Shown piece after piece: positions 7,388-15,880 of a DNA stretch of 64,000 bases. Origin of the DNA: CAYFRC01 sp050946115 (GTDB taxonomy: Bacteria; Bacillota; Clostridia; Christensenellales; Aristaeellaceae). Under the pieces are notes generated by a model. That model was not told the origin of the DNA. It ran no database searches and saw only the letters and a list, made by a program, of their open reading frames with translations. The DNA lies in NCBI GenBank assembly GCA_050946115.1, contig JBMNUF010000010.1, positions 10,782 through 74,781 on the forward strand, in the 5' to 3' direction. How positions within the stretch are numbered: the first letter of the stretch is position 1; every line of letters begins with the position of its first letter. A program made the position numbers and the translations under genes.

Positions 7388-8248
7388 ATGAAACTTGCAG
7401 TCAGCTCCTACAGCTTTTCCGGTGCCCTGCGCGACGGGCGCATGACGCTTATGGATGTCATCCCGAAGGCCAAGGAATTTGGCTTCGAAGGCGTGGAAAT
7501 CACCGAACAGCAGCTCTCCATAGAGGAAATGCGCGCCATGGCGCAAAAGCTGCGCGAACAGTCCAAGGAATACGGCATTCCGATCGTTTCGTATCTCGTG
7601 GGCGCGGATTTCCTGCGCAACGACGTGGACGAGGAAGTGAAGCGCCTGCATAAGCATGTGGAGATCGCGGCGCTGCTCGGCGCGCCGCTCATGCGGCACG
7701 ATGCCGCGAGGGGCGTGGACGCGGACGGAAAGCCCGTCGATTTTTGGTATGCGCTGCCCCGCATCGCGGAGGGCTACCGCAAGGTGACGGAGTTCGCCGC
7801 AGGGCTCGGCATACACACCATGATCGAAAACCACGGCTATTACGCGCAGGATTCCGATCGCGTGAAGGCGATCGTCGATACGGTAAAGCATCCCAATTTC
7901 GGCTGGCTCGTGGACATCGGCAATTTCCTCTGCGCGGACGAGGAACCCATGCACGCGGTTGCGGTCGGCGCGCCGTACGCGGTGCACGCCCATGTGAAGG
8001 ATTTCCACGTGCGCACGAAGGCACAGGGCAAGCCCAACGCGGGCTGGTTCGATACCCGCGGCGGCAATTTCTTGCGCGGCGCGGTCGCGGGTCATGGGCA
8101 GGTGGACATCAAGGGCTGCCTGCAGCTTCTCAAAAACGCGGGCTACGACAAGTGGCTCTCGCTCGAATTCGAGGGCGTTGAGGACTGCCTGATGGCGATC
8201 CCCGAGGGGCGCGCCAACATCCTGACGGCTCTCGGAGGGCTTGAATAA
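7388..8248 (+). CDS. sugar phosphate isomerase/epimerase family protein
   Basis: 286 residues, xylose-isomerase-like TIM barrel. Metal-site segments are visible: VEITEQQLS near the N-terminus, MIENHGYYAQD in the middle, LVDIGNF, HAHVKDFHV and the C-terminal LSLEFEG. No signal peptide; cytoplasmic. The exact sugar is unknown. It is the first gene of a run in which stop and start codons overlap (TAATG with the PHP gene), so it probably works with the PHP hydrolase and the GpsA-like dehydrogenase. An AGGGGGA ribosome binding site precedes the ATG. Confidence 0.82.
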   Translation: MKLAVSSYSFSGALRDGRMTLMDVIPKAKEFGFEGVEITEQQLSIEEMRAMAQKLREQSKEYGIPIVSYLVGADFLRNDVDEEVKRLHKHVEIAALLGAPLMRHDAARGVDADGKPVDFWYALPRIAEGYRKVTEFAAGLGIHTMIENHGYYAQDSDRVKAIVDTVKHPNFGWLVDIGNFLCADEEPMHAVAVGAPYAVHAHVKDFHVRTKAQGKPNAGWFDTRGGNFLRGAVAGHGQVDIKGCLQLLKNAGYDKWLSLEFEGVEDCLMAIPEGRANILTALGGLE

Positions 8249-9522
8249 TGTCCGCTGCGATTTCGCGCGAGGAGGCGCTGCGCCTTCTGAACGCGGAAGA
8301 CGGGCTGCAGAACCTCAAAAAGCTCGTCGCCGATACGCCGCGCGGCACCGTGGGGCGCGACGTGAACAACCACATCCATACGACGTATTCCTTTTCGCCC
8401 TATTCGCCTGCGGCGGCGGTATGGTTCGCGCGGCAGGCGGGGCTTTGCACCTGCGGCCTCATGGACCACGATTCCATCGCGGGTGCCGAGGAGTTCCTGG
8501 AGGCCTGCAACATCGCGGGCATGGCGGGCACCATCGGGCTGGAATGCCGCGTGAGCATGAAAAACACGCCCTTTGGCGACCGCCGCATCAACAACCCCGA
8601 CCAGTCCGGCGTCGCCTACATGGCGCTGCACGGCGTACCGCACGACAAGGCGCGCGAGCTGAACGATTTCTTTGCCCCCTACAGGGCTTTCCGCAACGAG
8701 CGCAATAAAAAGATGATTTCGTCCGTCAACGGCCTGCTCGGGAAATACGGCATTGCGCTCGATTTCGAGCGCGACGTGCTGCCGCTTTCCAATTACGCCT
8801 TGGGCGGTTCCGTGACGGAGCGGCACATCTCCCGCGCGCTCGCGGAGGCGCTCTTGCGCGCGACCGGCGGCGGGGAAAAGCTGATTTCCTTCATCAAGGA
8901 GGAGCTGCGGCTTCCGATCTCCGCAAAGATCGAAAACTACCTCCTGGACGAATCGAATCCCCACGCGATGTACGACCTTTTGGGCTGGATCAAGTCCGAA
9001 CTCATCGCGAAATTCTACATCGACGCAACGGACGAATGCCCCGACGTAAAGGAAGTGCTCGCGCTTTCCGAAAAAATCGGTGCGATCTCGGCATATGCGT
9101 ATTTGGGGGATGTGGGCGATTCCGTAACGGGCGATAAGCGCGCGCAGAAATTCGAGGATGACTATCTGGACGAATTGACGGATTGCCTGAAGGAACTGGG
9201 CTTCCGCGCAATCACCTACATGCCCTCGCGCAACACGCGGCAGCAGCTCGACAGGCTCCGCGCGATCTGCGAGACAAAAAGCTTTTTCCAGATCAGCGGC
9301 GAGGACATCAACTCCCCGCGCCAGTCCTTTGTGTGCATGGCGCAGCGCGACCCCGCCTTCGCGAACCTGTACGATGCGATGTGGGCGCTTATCGCGCACG
9401 AGTGGCGCAGCACGGGGCATCCCGGAAACGGGCTGTTTTCAAAAGAAACGGCGGAAAAATACCCCTGCCTCAAGGAGCGCGTAGAGGCGTTCTCGATCTT
9501 AGGGCAGAATTTGGAGGTATAA
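8248..9522 (+). CDS. PHP-domain hydrolase, long form
   Basis: 424 residues. PHP metal motifs NNHIHTTYSFSPYSP (H-x-H), GLMDHDS and GLECRV occur in the first 110 residues, with further candidate ligands in the C-terminal half (ISGEDINSPRQ, ALIAHEW). It is longer than ordinary PHP phosphoesterases, with a helical middle section of unknown role. It overlaps the upstream isomerase by one base and is followed 1 nt later by the GpsA-like dehydrogenase, so the three are probably one pathway. Phosphoester hydrolysis is inferred; the substrate is unknown. Confidence 0.75.
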   Translation: MSAAISREEALRLLNAEDGLQNLKKLVADTPRGTVGRDVNNHIHTTYSFSPYSPAAAVWFARQAGLCTCGLMDHDSIAGAEEFLEACNIAGMAGTIGLECRVSMKNTPFGDRRINNPDQSGVAYMALHGVPHDKARELNDFFAPYRAFRNERNKKMISSVNGLLGKYGIALDFERDVLPLSNYALGGSVTERHISRALAEALLRATGGGEKLISFIKEELRLPISAKIENYLLDESNPHAMYDLLGWIKSELIAKFYIDATDECPDVKEVLALSEKIGAISAYAYLGDVGDSVTGDKRAQKFEDDYLDELTDCLKELGFRAITYMPSRNTRQQLDRLRAICETKSFFQISGEDINSPRQSFVCMAQRDPAFANLYDAMWALIAHEWRSTGHPGNGLFSKETAEKYPCLKERVEAFSILGQNLEV

Positions 9523-9523
9523 C

Positions 9524-10561
9524 ATGGCTGTCATTACCATCGTCGGCGCGGGCATGATGGGCTCTGCCATGTCCGTTCCGGCAACCGACAACGGGCACGA
9601 GGTGCGCCTCGTGGGAACGCCCTTGGATGACGACATCATCCGCGCCATTAGGGCGACGGGCGAACACCCCAAGATGCACCGCAGGCTCCCCGAAAAAATC
9701 CGCTGCTACACGTTTGACGAGGTCGATCGCGCAATGGACGGCATGGACCTGTACATCAACGGCGTATCGAGCTTCGGCGTGGACTGGTTCGCGCAGGAGA
9801 TGCTTCCGCGCATCCCCGAAAGCGTCCCCGTCATCAGCGTCACAAAGGGCATGGAGGTCATGGAGAACGGGCGGCTCGTGCCGTTTCCCGTACTCCTCAA
9901 GGACAGGCTGCCCGAGGGCAAGCGCCTTTCCCTCAACGCGATCGGCGGCCCCTGCACGAGCTATGAGCTCGCCGACAGACACCAGACGACGGTTGCGTTT
10001 TGCGGAGATGACCTCGAAACCTTAAAATACATCCGCAGCCTTTTGAAGACGGACTATTACCACATCCGCGTTTCGACGGACGTCGTGGGCGTGGAGTGCG
10101 CCGTGGCGATGAAAAACGCCTATGCGCTGGGCGTCTCGTTGGCGGTAGGCCTTGCGGAAAAGCAGTGCGGCATCGGCTGCACGGAGCATTACAACGCGCA
10201 GGCGGCGCTCTTCGGGCAGTCCGTGAAGGAAATGCGGCGCCTGCTCGCGCTTGTGGGCGGCGGGGACGAAAACATCGTCTTCGGCGCGGGTGACCTGTAC
10301 GTCACCATCTTCGGCGGCAGGACGCGCAGGATCGGTACGCTGCTCGGGCGCGGGCTGAGCTTTGATGAGGCGATGAATGAACTTTCGGGCGTCACGCTCG
10401 AATCGGTCGTCATCGCATCCAGAACCGCGAAATCCATCCGCATCCTTGCGGAAAGGGGCCTCGTGCGCACGGAGGACTATCCGCTGCTCATGCACGTGGA
10501 CGACATTATTTCGCGCGGCGCGCCCGTGGACATCCCATGGGACGCATTCACAGAACAGTAA
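9524..10561 (+). CDS. GpsA-like NAD(P)-dependent dehydrogenase
   Basis: 345 residues. It shows the glycerol-3-phosphate dehydrogenase layout: Rossmann motif TIVGAGMMGSA at residues 5-15, SVTKGME after the first domain, the catalytic-lysine helix VECAVAMKNAYALG, and GAGDLYVTIFGGRTRR. Several positions differ from classical GpsA; GGPCTSYELADRHQT stands where GPSFAxE is usual. Together with the coupled isomerase and PHP genes this suggests a related phosphorylated or oxidised polyol substrate rather than lipid precursor synthesis. True GpsA activity cannot be excluded. Confidence 0.72.
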   Translation: MAVITIVGAGMMGSAMSVPATDNGHEVRLVGTPLDDDIIRAIRATGEHPKMHRRLPEKIRCYTFDEVDRAMDGMDLYINGVSSFGVDWFAQEMLPRIPESVPVISVTKGMEVMENGRLVPFPVLLKDRLPEGKRLSLNAIGGPCTSYELADRHQTTVAFCGDDLETLKYIRSLLKTDYYHIRVSTDVVGVECAVAMKNAYALGVSLAVGLAEKQCGIGCTEHYNAQAALFGQSVKEMRRLLALVGGGDENIVFGAGDLYVTIFGGRTRRIGTLLGRGLSFDEAMNELSGVTLESVVIASRTAKSIRILAERGLVRTEDYPLLMHVDDIISRGAPVDIPWDAFTEQ

Positions 10562-10579
10562 ATCGGGAGGCAAATGCCA

Positions 10580-12022
10580 ATGGTTCGCACGCGATTTGCG
10601 CCGAGTCCCACGGGCTATATGCACGTGGGCAATCTCAGGACGGCGCTTTTCACCTATCTCATCGCCAAACACAGCGGCGGCACCTTTATTTTGCGCATCG
10701 AGGACACCGATCAGGAGCGCGAGGTGCCGGGCGCTATCGAGCTGATCTATTCCACCTTAAAGCAGGTTGGTCTCCATTATGACGAAGGCCCCGACAAGGG
10801 CGGCGATTTCGGCCCGTACATCCAGTCCGAGCGAAAGCCTTTGTACATGGAGTACGCCAAAAAGCTCATTGAGACGGGCGCGGCGTACTACTGCTTCTGC
10901 ACGAAGGAGCGGCTCGACGAGGCGCGCGCGGATGCGGAAGCGCGGGGCGAGACCTTCAAATACGACAAACACTGCCTGCACCTTTCCAAAGAGGAAATCG
11001 CGCAGCGGATCGCATCGGGCGAATCGTATGTCATCCGCCAGAACATTCCTTTGGAGGGCGTCGCCGGCTTTGACGACATGCTGTACGGGCATATCGAAGT
11101 CGAATGCAAGACGCTCGACGACAACGTGCTCATCAAGGCGGACGGGCTGCCGACATACAATTTCGCAAACGTCGTCGACGACCATTTGATGGGCATCACG
11201 CACGTCGTGCGCGGCACGGAATACCTTTCCTCCGCGCCGAAATACAACCTGCTGTATGAGGCCTTTGGCTGGACGCCGCCGCAGTACATCCACGTAACGC
11301 CCGTCATGCGCGACGCGCAGCGAAAACTCTCCAAGCGCCACGGCGACCCGACGTTTGAAGATTTGCGCAGCATGGGCTATCTGGACGAGGCGATCATGAA
11401 CTATCTGGCACTGCTCGGGTGGAGTCCGTCCGACGACCGCGAGTTCTTCACGCTGGAGGAACTGACGGAGGCTTTTGACATCAAGGGGCTCTCCAAGTCG
11501 CCCTCCATCTTCGACATCAACAAGCTCACATGGATGAACGGCGAGTATATGCGAAAGCTCGCGCCCGAAGTCTACTACGAAAAGGCGCTGCCGTGGTTCA
11601 AAAAAGCCATCGGCAGGGACGATTTTGATTATAAGCGGCTCGCGGAGCTTTTGCAGTCCCGCACGGAGGTGCTCTCGCGGATTCCCGAGATGATCGATTT
11701 CTTTGTAGAAATGCCGGAATTCGACAGCGCCCTGTACGCCCACAAAAAAATGAAGACCAATCCCGAGATCGCCAAAAAGGCGCTCGAAGTTGTAAAGCCA
11801 GTTTTGGAAAACATCACCGACTGGACGGAGGATGCGCTGCGCGACGGCACCATGGCGTGCGTCGCTTCCTCGGGCATGAAGACGGGGCAGGTGCTTTGGC
11901 CGCTGCGCATCGCGATCACCGGCAAAGAATCCACACCCGGTGGCGCGTTTGAAATGGCGTACCTGTTGGGCAAAGACGAGACGCTGCGCCGCCTTGCCGC
12001 CTCTTTGGAGAAGCTCACATGA
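10580..12022 (+). CDS. gltX: glutamyl-tRNA synthetase
   Basis: 480 residues. Class I synthetase with FAPSPTGYMHVGNLRTALF (HIGH-type motif) at the N-terminus and KLSKRHG (KMSKS-type motif) near residue 250; charges tRNA-Glu, and may be non-discriminating if the cell lacks GlnRS. Start: GGGAGG lies 9 nt before the ATG at 10580 but only 3 nt before the in-frame ATG at 10574, so 10580 is preferred. It sits inside a run of otherwise carbohydrate-related genes and its stop overlaps the next start (ATGA). Confidence 0.93.
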   Translation: MVRTRFAPSPTGYMHVGNLRTALFTYLIAKHSGGTFILRIEDTDQEREVPGAIELIYSTLKQVGLHYDEGPDKGGDFGPYIQSERKPLYMEYAKKLIETGAAYYCFCTKERLDEARADAEARGETFKYDKHCLHLSKEEIAQRIASGESYVIRQNIPLEGVAGFDDMLYGHIEVECKTLDDNVLIKADGLPTYNFANVVDDHLMGITHVVRGTEYLSSAPKYNLLYEAFGWTPPQYIHVTPVMRDAQRKLSKRHGDPTFEDLRSMGYLDEAIMNYLALLGWSPSDDREFFTLEELTEAFDIKGLSKSPSIFDINKLTWMNGEYMRKLAPEVYYEKALPWFKKAIGRDDFDYKRLAELLQSRTEVLSRIPEMIDFFVEMPEFDSALYAHKKMKTNPEIAKKALEVVKPVLENITDWTEDALRDGTMACVASSGMKTGQVLWPLRIAITGKESTPGGAFEMAYLLGKDETLRRLAASLEKLT

Positions 12023-12921
12023 TGGAGCGCGCGAGATTGTATCTTTCGGACGTGTTCGACGCGCTCGCGCGGCGGGGGCTGTTGGCATGGCTTCCGGACG
12101 TACCGTTTTTGATGGTGCAGTATTTTCTGCACTTGGGGCGGCTGCTCAACCTGAAGCACCCGAGGCTGTACAACGAAAAACTGCAGTGGATCAAGCTCTA
12201 CGACCGCAAACCGGAGTATCCGCGCTATGTGGATAAGCTCGCCGTGCGAGACTATGTGAAGGAGAAGGTAGGGGAGAAGTACCTCATCCCCCTGCTTGCC
12301 ACTGCGGAAAGCGCGGAGGACATCGATTGGAATGCACTGCCCGAGCGGTTCGTCGTGAAATGCACGCACGGCTCCTCCTCCAACATCATCTGCCGCGACA
12401 AATCCGTGCTCGATACGTGCGAGGCGACGGAAAAGCTCCGCAACTGGATGAAGCGCTCCTGGTACCCCCTGAGCCGCGAGTGGCCCTATCTCGGCATCGC
12501 GCCACGCATCATCGTCGAGGAATTCCTGGGCGATGCGGAGGGCAAGGTGCCCTACGACTACAAGATTCTGTGCTTCGGGGGCGAACCGAAATACATCATC
12601 GTGGACGCGGAGCGCTATACGGGGCACAGGCGCAACTTCTACGATACGCAATGGAACAGGCAGGACATGTTCAACCGCCACCCGCCCTATGAAGGCACCG
12701 TCGAAAAGCCCAAGTGCCTTTTAGAAATGCTGGATGTCGCGCGAAAGCTCTCCGAGGGCATTCCGCACATCCGCGTGGATCTGTACGTCGTGGACGACAG
12801 GGTCTATTTCGGGGAAATGACGTTTTTTCACGGATTCGGCATGGAAGTCTTCCGCCCGCGCGCCTTTGAGGAGCATTTGGGCGATCTGATACGGCTTCCG
12901 GAAAGGACGGGCAGTATATGA
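12019..12921 (+). CDS. TupA-like ATP-grasp protein
   Basis: 300 residues. ATP-grasp fold of the teichuronopeptide/TupA type: KLQWIKLYDRKPEY near the N-terminus, FVVKCTHGSSSNIICRDKS (nucleotide lid), PYDYKILCFGG and the metal-binding IRVDLYVVDDRVYFGEM near the C-terminus. Relatives are usually in polysaccharide or cell-envelope clusters, where they are thought to join an amino acid or acid to a glycan. It overlaps gltX by 4 nt and the following PHP gene by 4 nt, indicating coupled translation. Confidence 0.75.
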   Translation: MMERARLYLSDVFDALARRGLLAWLPDVPFLMVQYFLHLGRLLNLKHPRLYNEKLQWIKLYDRKPEYPRYVDKLAVRDYVKEKVGEKYLIPLLATAESAEDIDWNALPERFVVKCTHGSSSNIICRDKSVLDTCEATEKLRNWMKRSWYPLSREWPYLGIAPRIIVEEFLGDAEGKVPYDYKILCFGGEPKYIIVDAERYTGHRRNFYDTQWNRQDMFNRHPPYEGTVEKPKCLLEMLDVARKLSEGIPHIRVDLYVVDDRVYFGEMTFFHGFGMEVFRPRAFEEHLGDLIRLPERTGSI

Positions 12922-13604
12922 CGGGCGGAAAATTCACGGTGCAGCTGCACATGCACACCTCGGAGACCAGCGCTTGCGGCGTGGACGACGCCGTTTCGAT
13001 GGTGCGCGCGTGCAAGGCTGCGGGCTACGACATGATCGCGATCACCGACCATTTCTTAAACGCCAACATCGGCTGCCCGCGCGACCTGCCCTATCGCGAG
13101 CGCGTGGAATATCTGTTTCGCGGCTACCGCGCGGCGAAGAAAGAGGGCGACAAGATCGGGCTCATCGTCCTCAAAGCGTGGGAAACCTTTACGGACGGCC
13201 CCGAATACCTGACATACGGGCTCGATGAAGAGTTCTTGCTTGCGCATCCCGATATTGATACCGCAGACAAGGATACGTACCTGTCCCTCGTCCGAAAGGC
13301 GGGCGGGTTCGTCATCCATGCGCATCCGTTCCGCGAGGCGTACTACATCCCCAAATTCGATCCCGATCCCCATGCGGTGGAGGCGATCGAGGTGTTTAAC
13401 GCAGAGCATATGGATCCGTCGTTCGACAAAAAGGCACTTGCGTTCGCAAAAAAACACCGATTGATCCAAACGGCGGGCGCCGATGCGCACAGGGCAGAAG
13501 AAGTGCGCAGCGGGGCGATGCGGTTTTCCCATCCGCTGCGCGACACGCGCGATCTCGTCGAGGCGCTCCGCGCGGGCGACGGGGAGATCGTCAGGTCGCT
13601 GTAG
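12918..13604 (+). CDS. PHP-domain phosphoesterase, short form
   Basis: 228 residues. Canonical PHP metal ligands occur in order: QLHMHTSETSACG (H-x-H), IAITDHFLN (D-H), LKAWETFT (Glu), VIHAHPFRE (His), FNAEHMDPSF and GADAHRAEEV (D-x-H). It resembles nucleotide or histidinol-phosphate-type phosphoesterases; the substrate is unknown. It is the last gene of the run, overlaps the TupA-like gene (ATGA), and is followed by a strong bidirectional terminator. Confidence 0.8.
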   Translation: MTGGKFTVQLHMHTSETSACGVDDAVSMVRACKAAGYDMIAITDHFLNANIGCPRDLPYRERVEYLFRGYRAAKKEGDKIGLIVLKAWETFTDGPEYLTYGLDEEFLLAHPDIDTADKDTYLSLVRKAGGFVIHAHPFREAYYIPKFDPDPHAVEAIEVFNAEHMDPSFDKKALAFAKKHRLIQTAGADAHRAEEVRSGAMRFSHPLRDTRDLVEALRAGDGEIVRSL

Positions 13605-13614
13605 CGCGATGCAA

Positions 13615-13662
13615 AAAGACGGCGCTTCCGTGAATGGAATCGGAAGCGCCGCAGCCGTTTTT
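13615..13662 (+). terminator. bidirectional terminator between convergent genes
   Basis: An 11-bp perfect stem (13620-13630 with 13641-13651, 10-nt loop) is followed on the plus strand by a T run at 13657-13662, and on the minus strand directly by GTCTTTTT. It serves the plus-strand PHP operon and the minus-strand isomerase gene ending at 13668. Confidence 0.8.
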
Positions 13663-13667
13663 GGGCC

Positions 13668-14393
13668 TTACTTTTCAAGCGAGAAGAGATAGTCGATGCA
13701 GATTTTGGCTTCCGTCGCGCCGTCGGGCGTGAGCGTCTCGGACTCGACCACCATCGGGATGCCCATCTCGACGGCCTTTTTGTACACGTCCGCGACGGGG
13801 GCGGTGCCCATGCCCAGCGGCTTGCCTTTTCCGGCTTCGTCGCCGTCCTTGATGTGGATCACGCGGATGCGATCCTTCAGGCGCTCCATCAGTTCCACGG
13901 GATGCTTCATGCCGACATACGCCCAGTAGGTATCGATTTGCAATTCGAGCGAGGTGCGGTATACCAACTGGTCGTGGATCATGGAGCCGTCCGTATTCGG
14001 GATGAACTCGTGCGCATGGTTGTGATAGCCGAGGCGGATGCCGTCCCTTGCGAGGCGCAGCTGCAGGTAATTCGCCTTGGCGATGAATTCGTCGATCTTC
14101 GCCTGGTCGCGCAGGTCGTGCCCGGGGATGATGATGTTCGGGTTGCCGATCGCCTTATGATAGGCGACGACCGCGTCGTAATTGTCCCAAACTTCGTTGA
14201 GCCCCGTGTGCGTGCCCGATATGGTTAGGCCGTATTTTTCGAGCATGGAGACGATTTTCTCTGCCGGATAGTCGAAGAAACCCGCGAACTCCACGCACTT
14301 GTAGCCCATTTCGGAGACCTTCCTGAGCGCGCCCTCCATGTCCTTTGGCGTGATGTCGCGCAGGGAATACATCTGAATACCGTAGTACTTCAT
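13668..14393 (-). CDS. sugar phosphate isomerase/epimerase family protein
   Basis: 241 residues, TIM barrel of the xylose-isomerase-like family: VEFAGFFDY near the N-terminus, GYHNHAHEF, LQIDTYWAYVG, IHIKDGDEAGKG and MVVESE as the metal-site segments. The start MKYYGIQMY at 14393 follows AAGGAG with 8 nt spacing; an upstream GTG overlaps the ribosome binding site. It lies 63 nt downstream of the Gfo/Idh/MocA gene with a stem-loop between, so the two form a sugar or inositol oxidation unit of unknown substrate. Confidence 0.82.
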   Translation of the reverse strand: MKYYGIQMYSLRDITPKDMEGALRKVSEMGYKCVEFAGFFDYPAEKIVSMLEKYGLTISGTHTGLNEVWDNYDAVVAYHKAIGNPNIIIPGHDLRDQAKIDEFIAKANYLQLRLARDGIRLGYHNHAHEFIPNTDGSMIHDQLVYRTSLELQIDTYWAYVGMKHPVELMERLKDRIRVIHIKDGDEAGKGKPLGMGTAPVADVYKKAVEMGIPMVVESETLTPDGATEAKICIDYLFSLEK

Positions 14394-14413
14394 CCTGTAC
14401 ACTCCTTAAAACC

Positions 14414-14438
14414 GCGGACGCCCACAAAGGACGTCCGC
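14414..14438 (-). other. intercistronic stem-loop
   Basis: A 10-bp stem (14414-14423 with 14429-14438, one G-U pair, 5-nt loop) between the Gfo/Idh/MocA stop and the isomerase start. On the minus strand it is followed by GGTTTTAAGG, so it may be a weak terminator or an mRNA-stabilising hairpin that lowers expression of the second gene. Confidence 0.45.
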
Positions 14439-14456
14439 AGCGAATTTCTTATGAGA

Positions 14457-15629
14457 TTAGATTTCGGGGATTTCGATCGCAATCTCGCGGCCGAGCTCCG
14501 CGCTCTTATAGATGCCGTCGATGATCGCCTGATTGTACAAAATCTGGCTCGTCGGAACCGGCGCGGGCTGATTGTACTTCACAGCATCCAAGAAGGAGCG
14601 AATCTTCTTGTCGAACAGGGAGCCGGTGGAGGGGATGATGGGGAACTTGGTCTCGATCTGCGCGCCCGCAACGTCCGTATACAGGGTCATCTCGCCGCCG
14701 ACGGTGCCGTTCCAGCAGTCGGTGGAGGGGATGCGCAGGGAGGCCTTTTTGCCCATGATGATGGTATCGCCTGGGGTGTCCAAGTGCATAGCCCATGCGA
14801 TGCGGAAGTCGAGAACGATCCCGCCCTCGAGGCGAATGAACGCCGCTGCGAAATCGTCCACGGAGAAGCGCTTCGCGTTTTCCTCTGCGGTGTGGAAGCG
14901 GTCGGGCGTGGCGTATTCGGGGTTGGTGCCGAAGAAATCGCTCTTATAGCCGGAGACCGTCAGCGGCTTCGGATAGCCGATGGCGTTGAGCACCATATCC
15001 AGCGAATAGCAGCCGATGTCGCCCAGCGCGCCGATGCCGCCGGTGGACTTTTCGATGAAGGTGCTGTTCGGGATGCCGCGGCGACGACCGCCGCCGGTCT
15101 GGATGTAATACACTTCGCCCAGCGCGCCGCTCTCGACGATCTTCTTGATCATCTTCATGTTTTCGTCGCCGCGCGGCTGGAAGCCGATGGAGAGCACCTT
15201 GCCGCTCTTCTTTTCGGCCTTGCACACCTCGACCGCCTCTTCGAGCGTCACGGTGAAGGGCTTTTCGAGCAGCACGTGTACGCCGTGCTCCAACGCGTAG
15301 ATGGTGGGCTCGGCGTGCGCGCTGTTGTACGTGCATATGGAGACCGCATCCAAGTCTTTTTCGGCGTCGATCAGCTCTTTGTGGCTGGGATAGAAGCGAA
15401 CGCCCTCGACGCCAAAGCGCTTCATGAAGGCTTCCGCCTTGCCGGGGATCAGATCCGCCGCCGCGACGATCTCGGCATCGGGCATATTCTTGAAACTCTG
15501 GATGTGAGACTCCGCGATCCAGCCGGTGCCGATGATGCCGACCTTCAGCTTACGGGAGGTATCGACTTTGTTGTCGTCGTCAAACGACTGGGTAAACTGA
15601 CTGAGAACCTTGTCCGCGTTGTTTGCCAT
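14457..15629 (-). CDS. Gfo/Idh/MocA family oxidoreductase
   Basis: 390 residues. After a 25-residue N-terminal extension the Rossmann motif LKVGIIGTGWIAESH appears (about residues 28-42), then LLEKPFTVTLEEA, whose EKP lysine is the family catalytic residue, and GGGRRRGIPN and GDIGCYSLDM in the C-terminal alpha/beta domain. It oxidises or reduces a sugar, inositol or derivative with NAD(P); the substrate is unknown. The start MANNADKV follows AAGGAGG. Its promoter at 15665-15693 holds a short palindrome. The isomerase downstream is the likely pathway partner. Confidence 0.85.
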   Translation of the reverse strand: MANNADKVLSQFTQSFDDDNKVDTSRKLKVGIIGTGWIAESHIQSFKNMPDAEIVAAADLIPGKAEAFMKRFGVEGVRFYPSHKELIDAEKDLDAVSICTYNSAHAEPTIYALEHGVHVLLEKPFTVTLEEAVEVCKAEKKSGKVLSIGFQPRGDENMKMIKKIVESGALGEVYYIQTGGGRRRGIPNSTFIEKSTGGIGALGDIGCYSLDMVLNAIGYPKPLTVSGYKSDFFGTNPEYATPDRFHTAEENAKRFSVDDFAAAFIRLEGGIVLDFRIAWAMHLDTPGDTIIMGKKASLRIPSTDCWNGTVGGEMTLYTDVAGAQIETKFPIIPSTGSLFDKKIRSFLDAVKYNQPAPVPTSQILYNQAIIDGIYKSAELGREIAIEIPEI

Positions 15630-15664
15630 GAAAAATTCCTCCTTATACATTCTGTACTGTATCG

Positions 15665-15693
15665 ATTTTATCACACTTTGTGTGGCATTGCAA
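15665..15693 (-). promoter_or_regulatory. promoter with internal palindrome for Gfo/Idh/MocA gene
   Basis: Minus strand TTGCAA (15688-15693), 17-bp spacer, TAAAAT (15665-15670). The spacer contains the palindrome CACACTTTGTGTG (15672-15684 on the plus strand), placed where a bound repressor would block RNA polymerase; operator function is inferred. Confidence 0.55.
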
Positions 15694-15749
15694 GCGTTTT
15701 TCAGAGCTTCAGCAAGGGCATATTTTCGTGGACTTTTTCGACGTCCGCC

Positions 15750-15779
15750 TTGACAGAACATCGGAGGAGATGCTATAGT
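15750..15779 (+). promoter_or_regulatory. sigma-A promoter for polysaccharide genes
   Basis: TTGACA at 15750-15755, 18-bp spacer, TATAGT at 15774-15779. It gives a leader of about 95 nt before the glycosyltransferase ATG. The leader can form GAAGG/CCTTC (15791-15795 with 15810-15814), whose loop holds GGTTCGG (15801-15807), complementary to CCGAACC (15863-15869) next to the ribosome binding site. Confidence 0.6.
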
Positions 15780-15880
15780 ATTTTTACCGAGAAGGACGGC
15801 GGTTCGGAACCTTCGCCACCTGCAGCGGCGGTGTAAATGCGGCGGAATTTGGATAGACCCAACCGAACCCGGAGGATGGT

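Noticed and set aside
14451..15836. Open frame of 461 codons antisense to the Gfo/Idh/MocA gene
   Set aside because: Covers the promoter of the opposite gene and shows no protein-family features.
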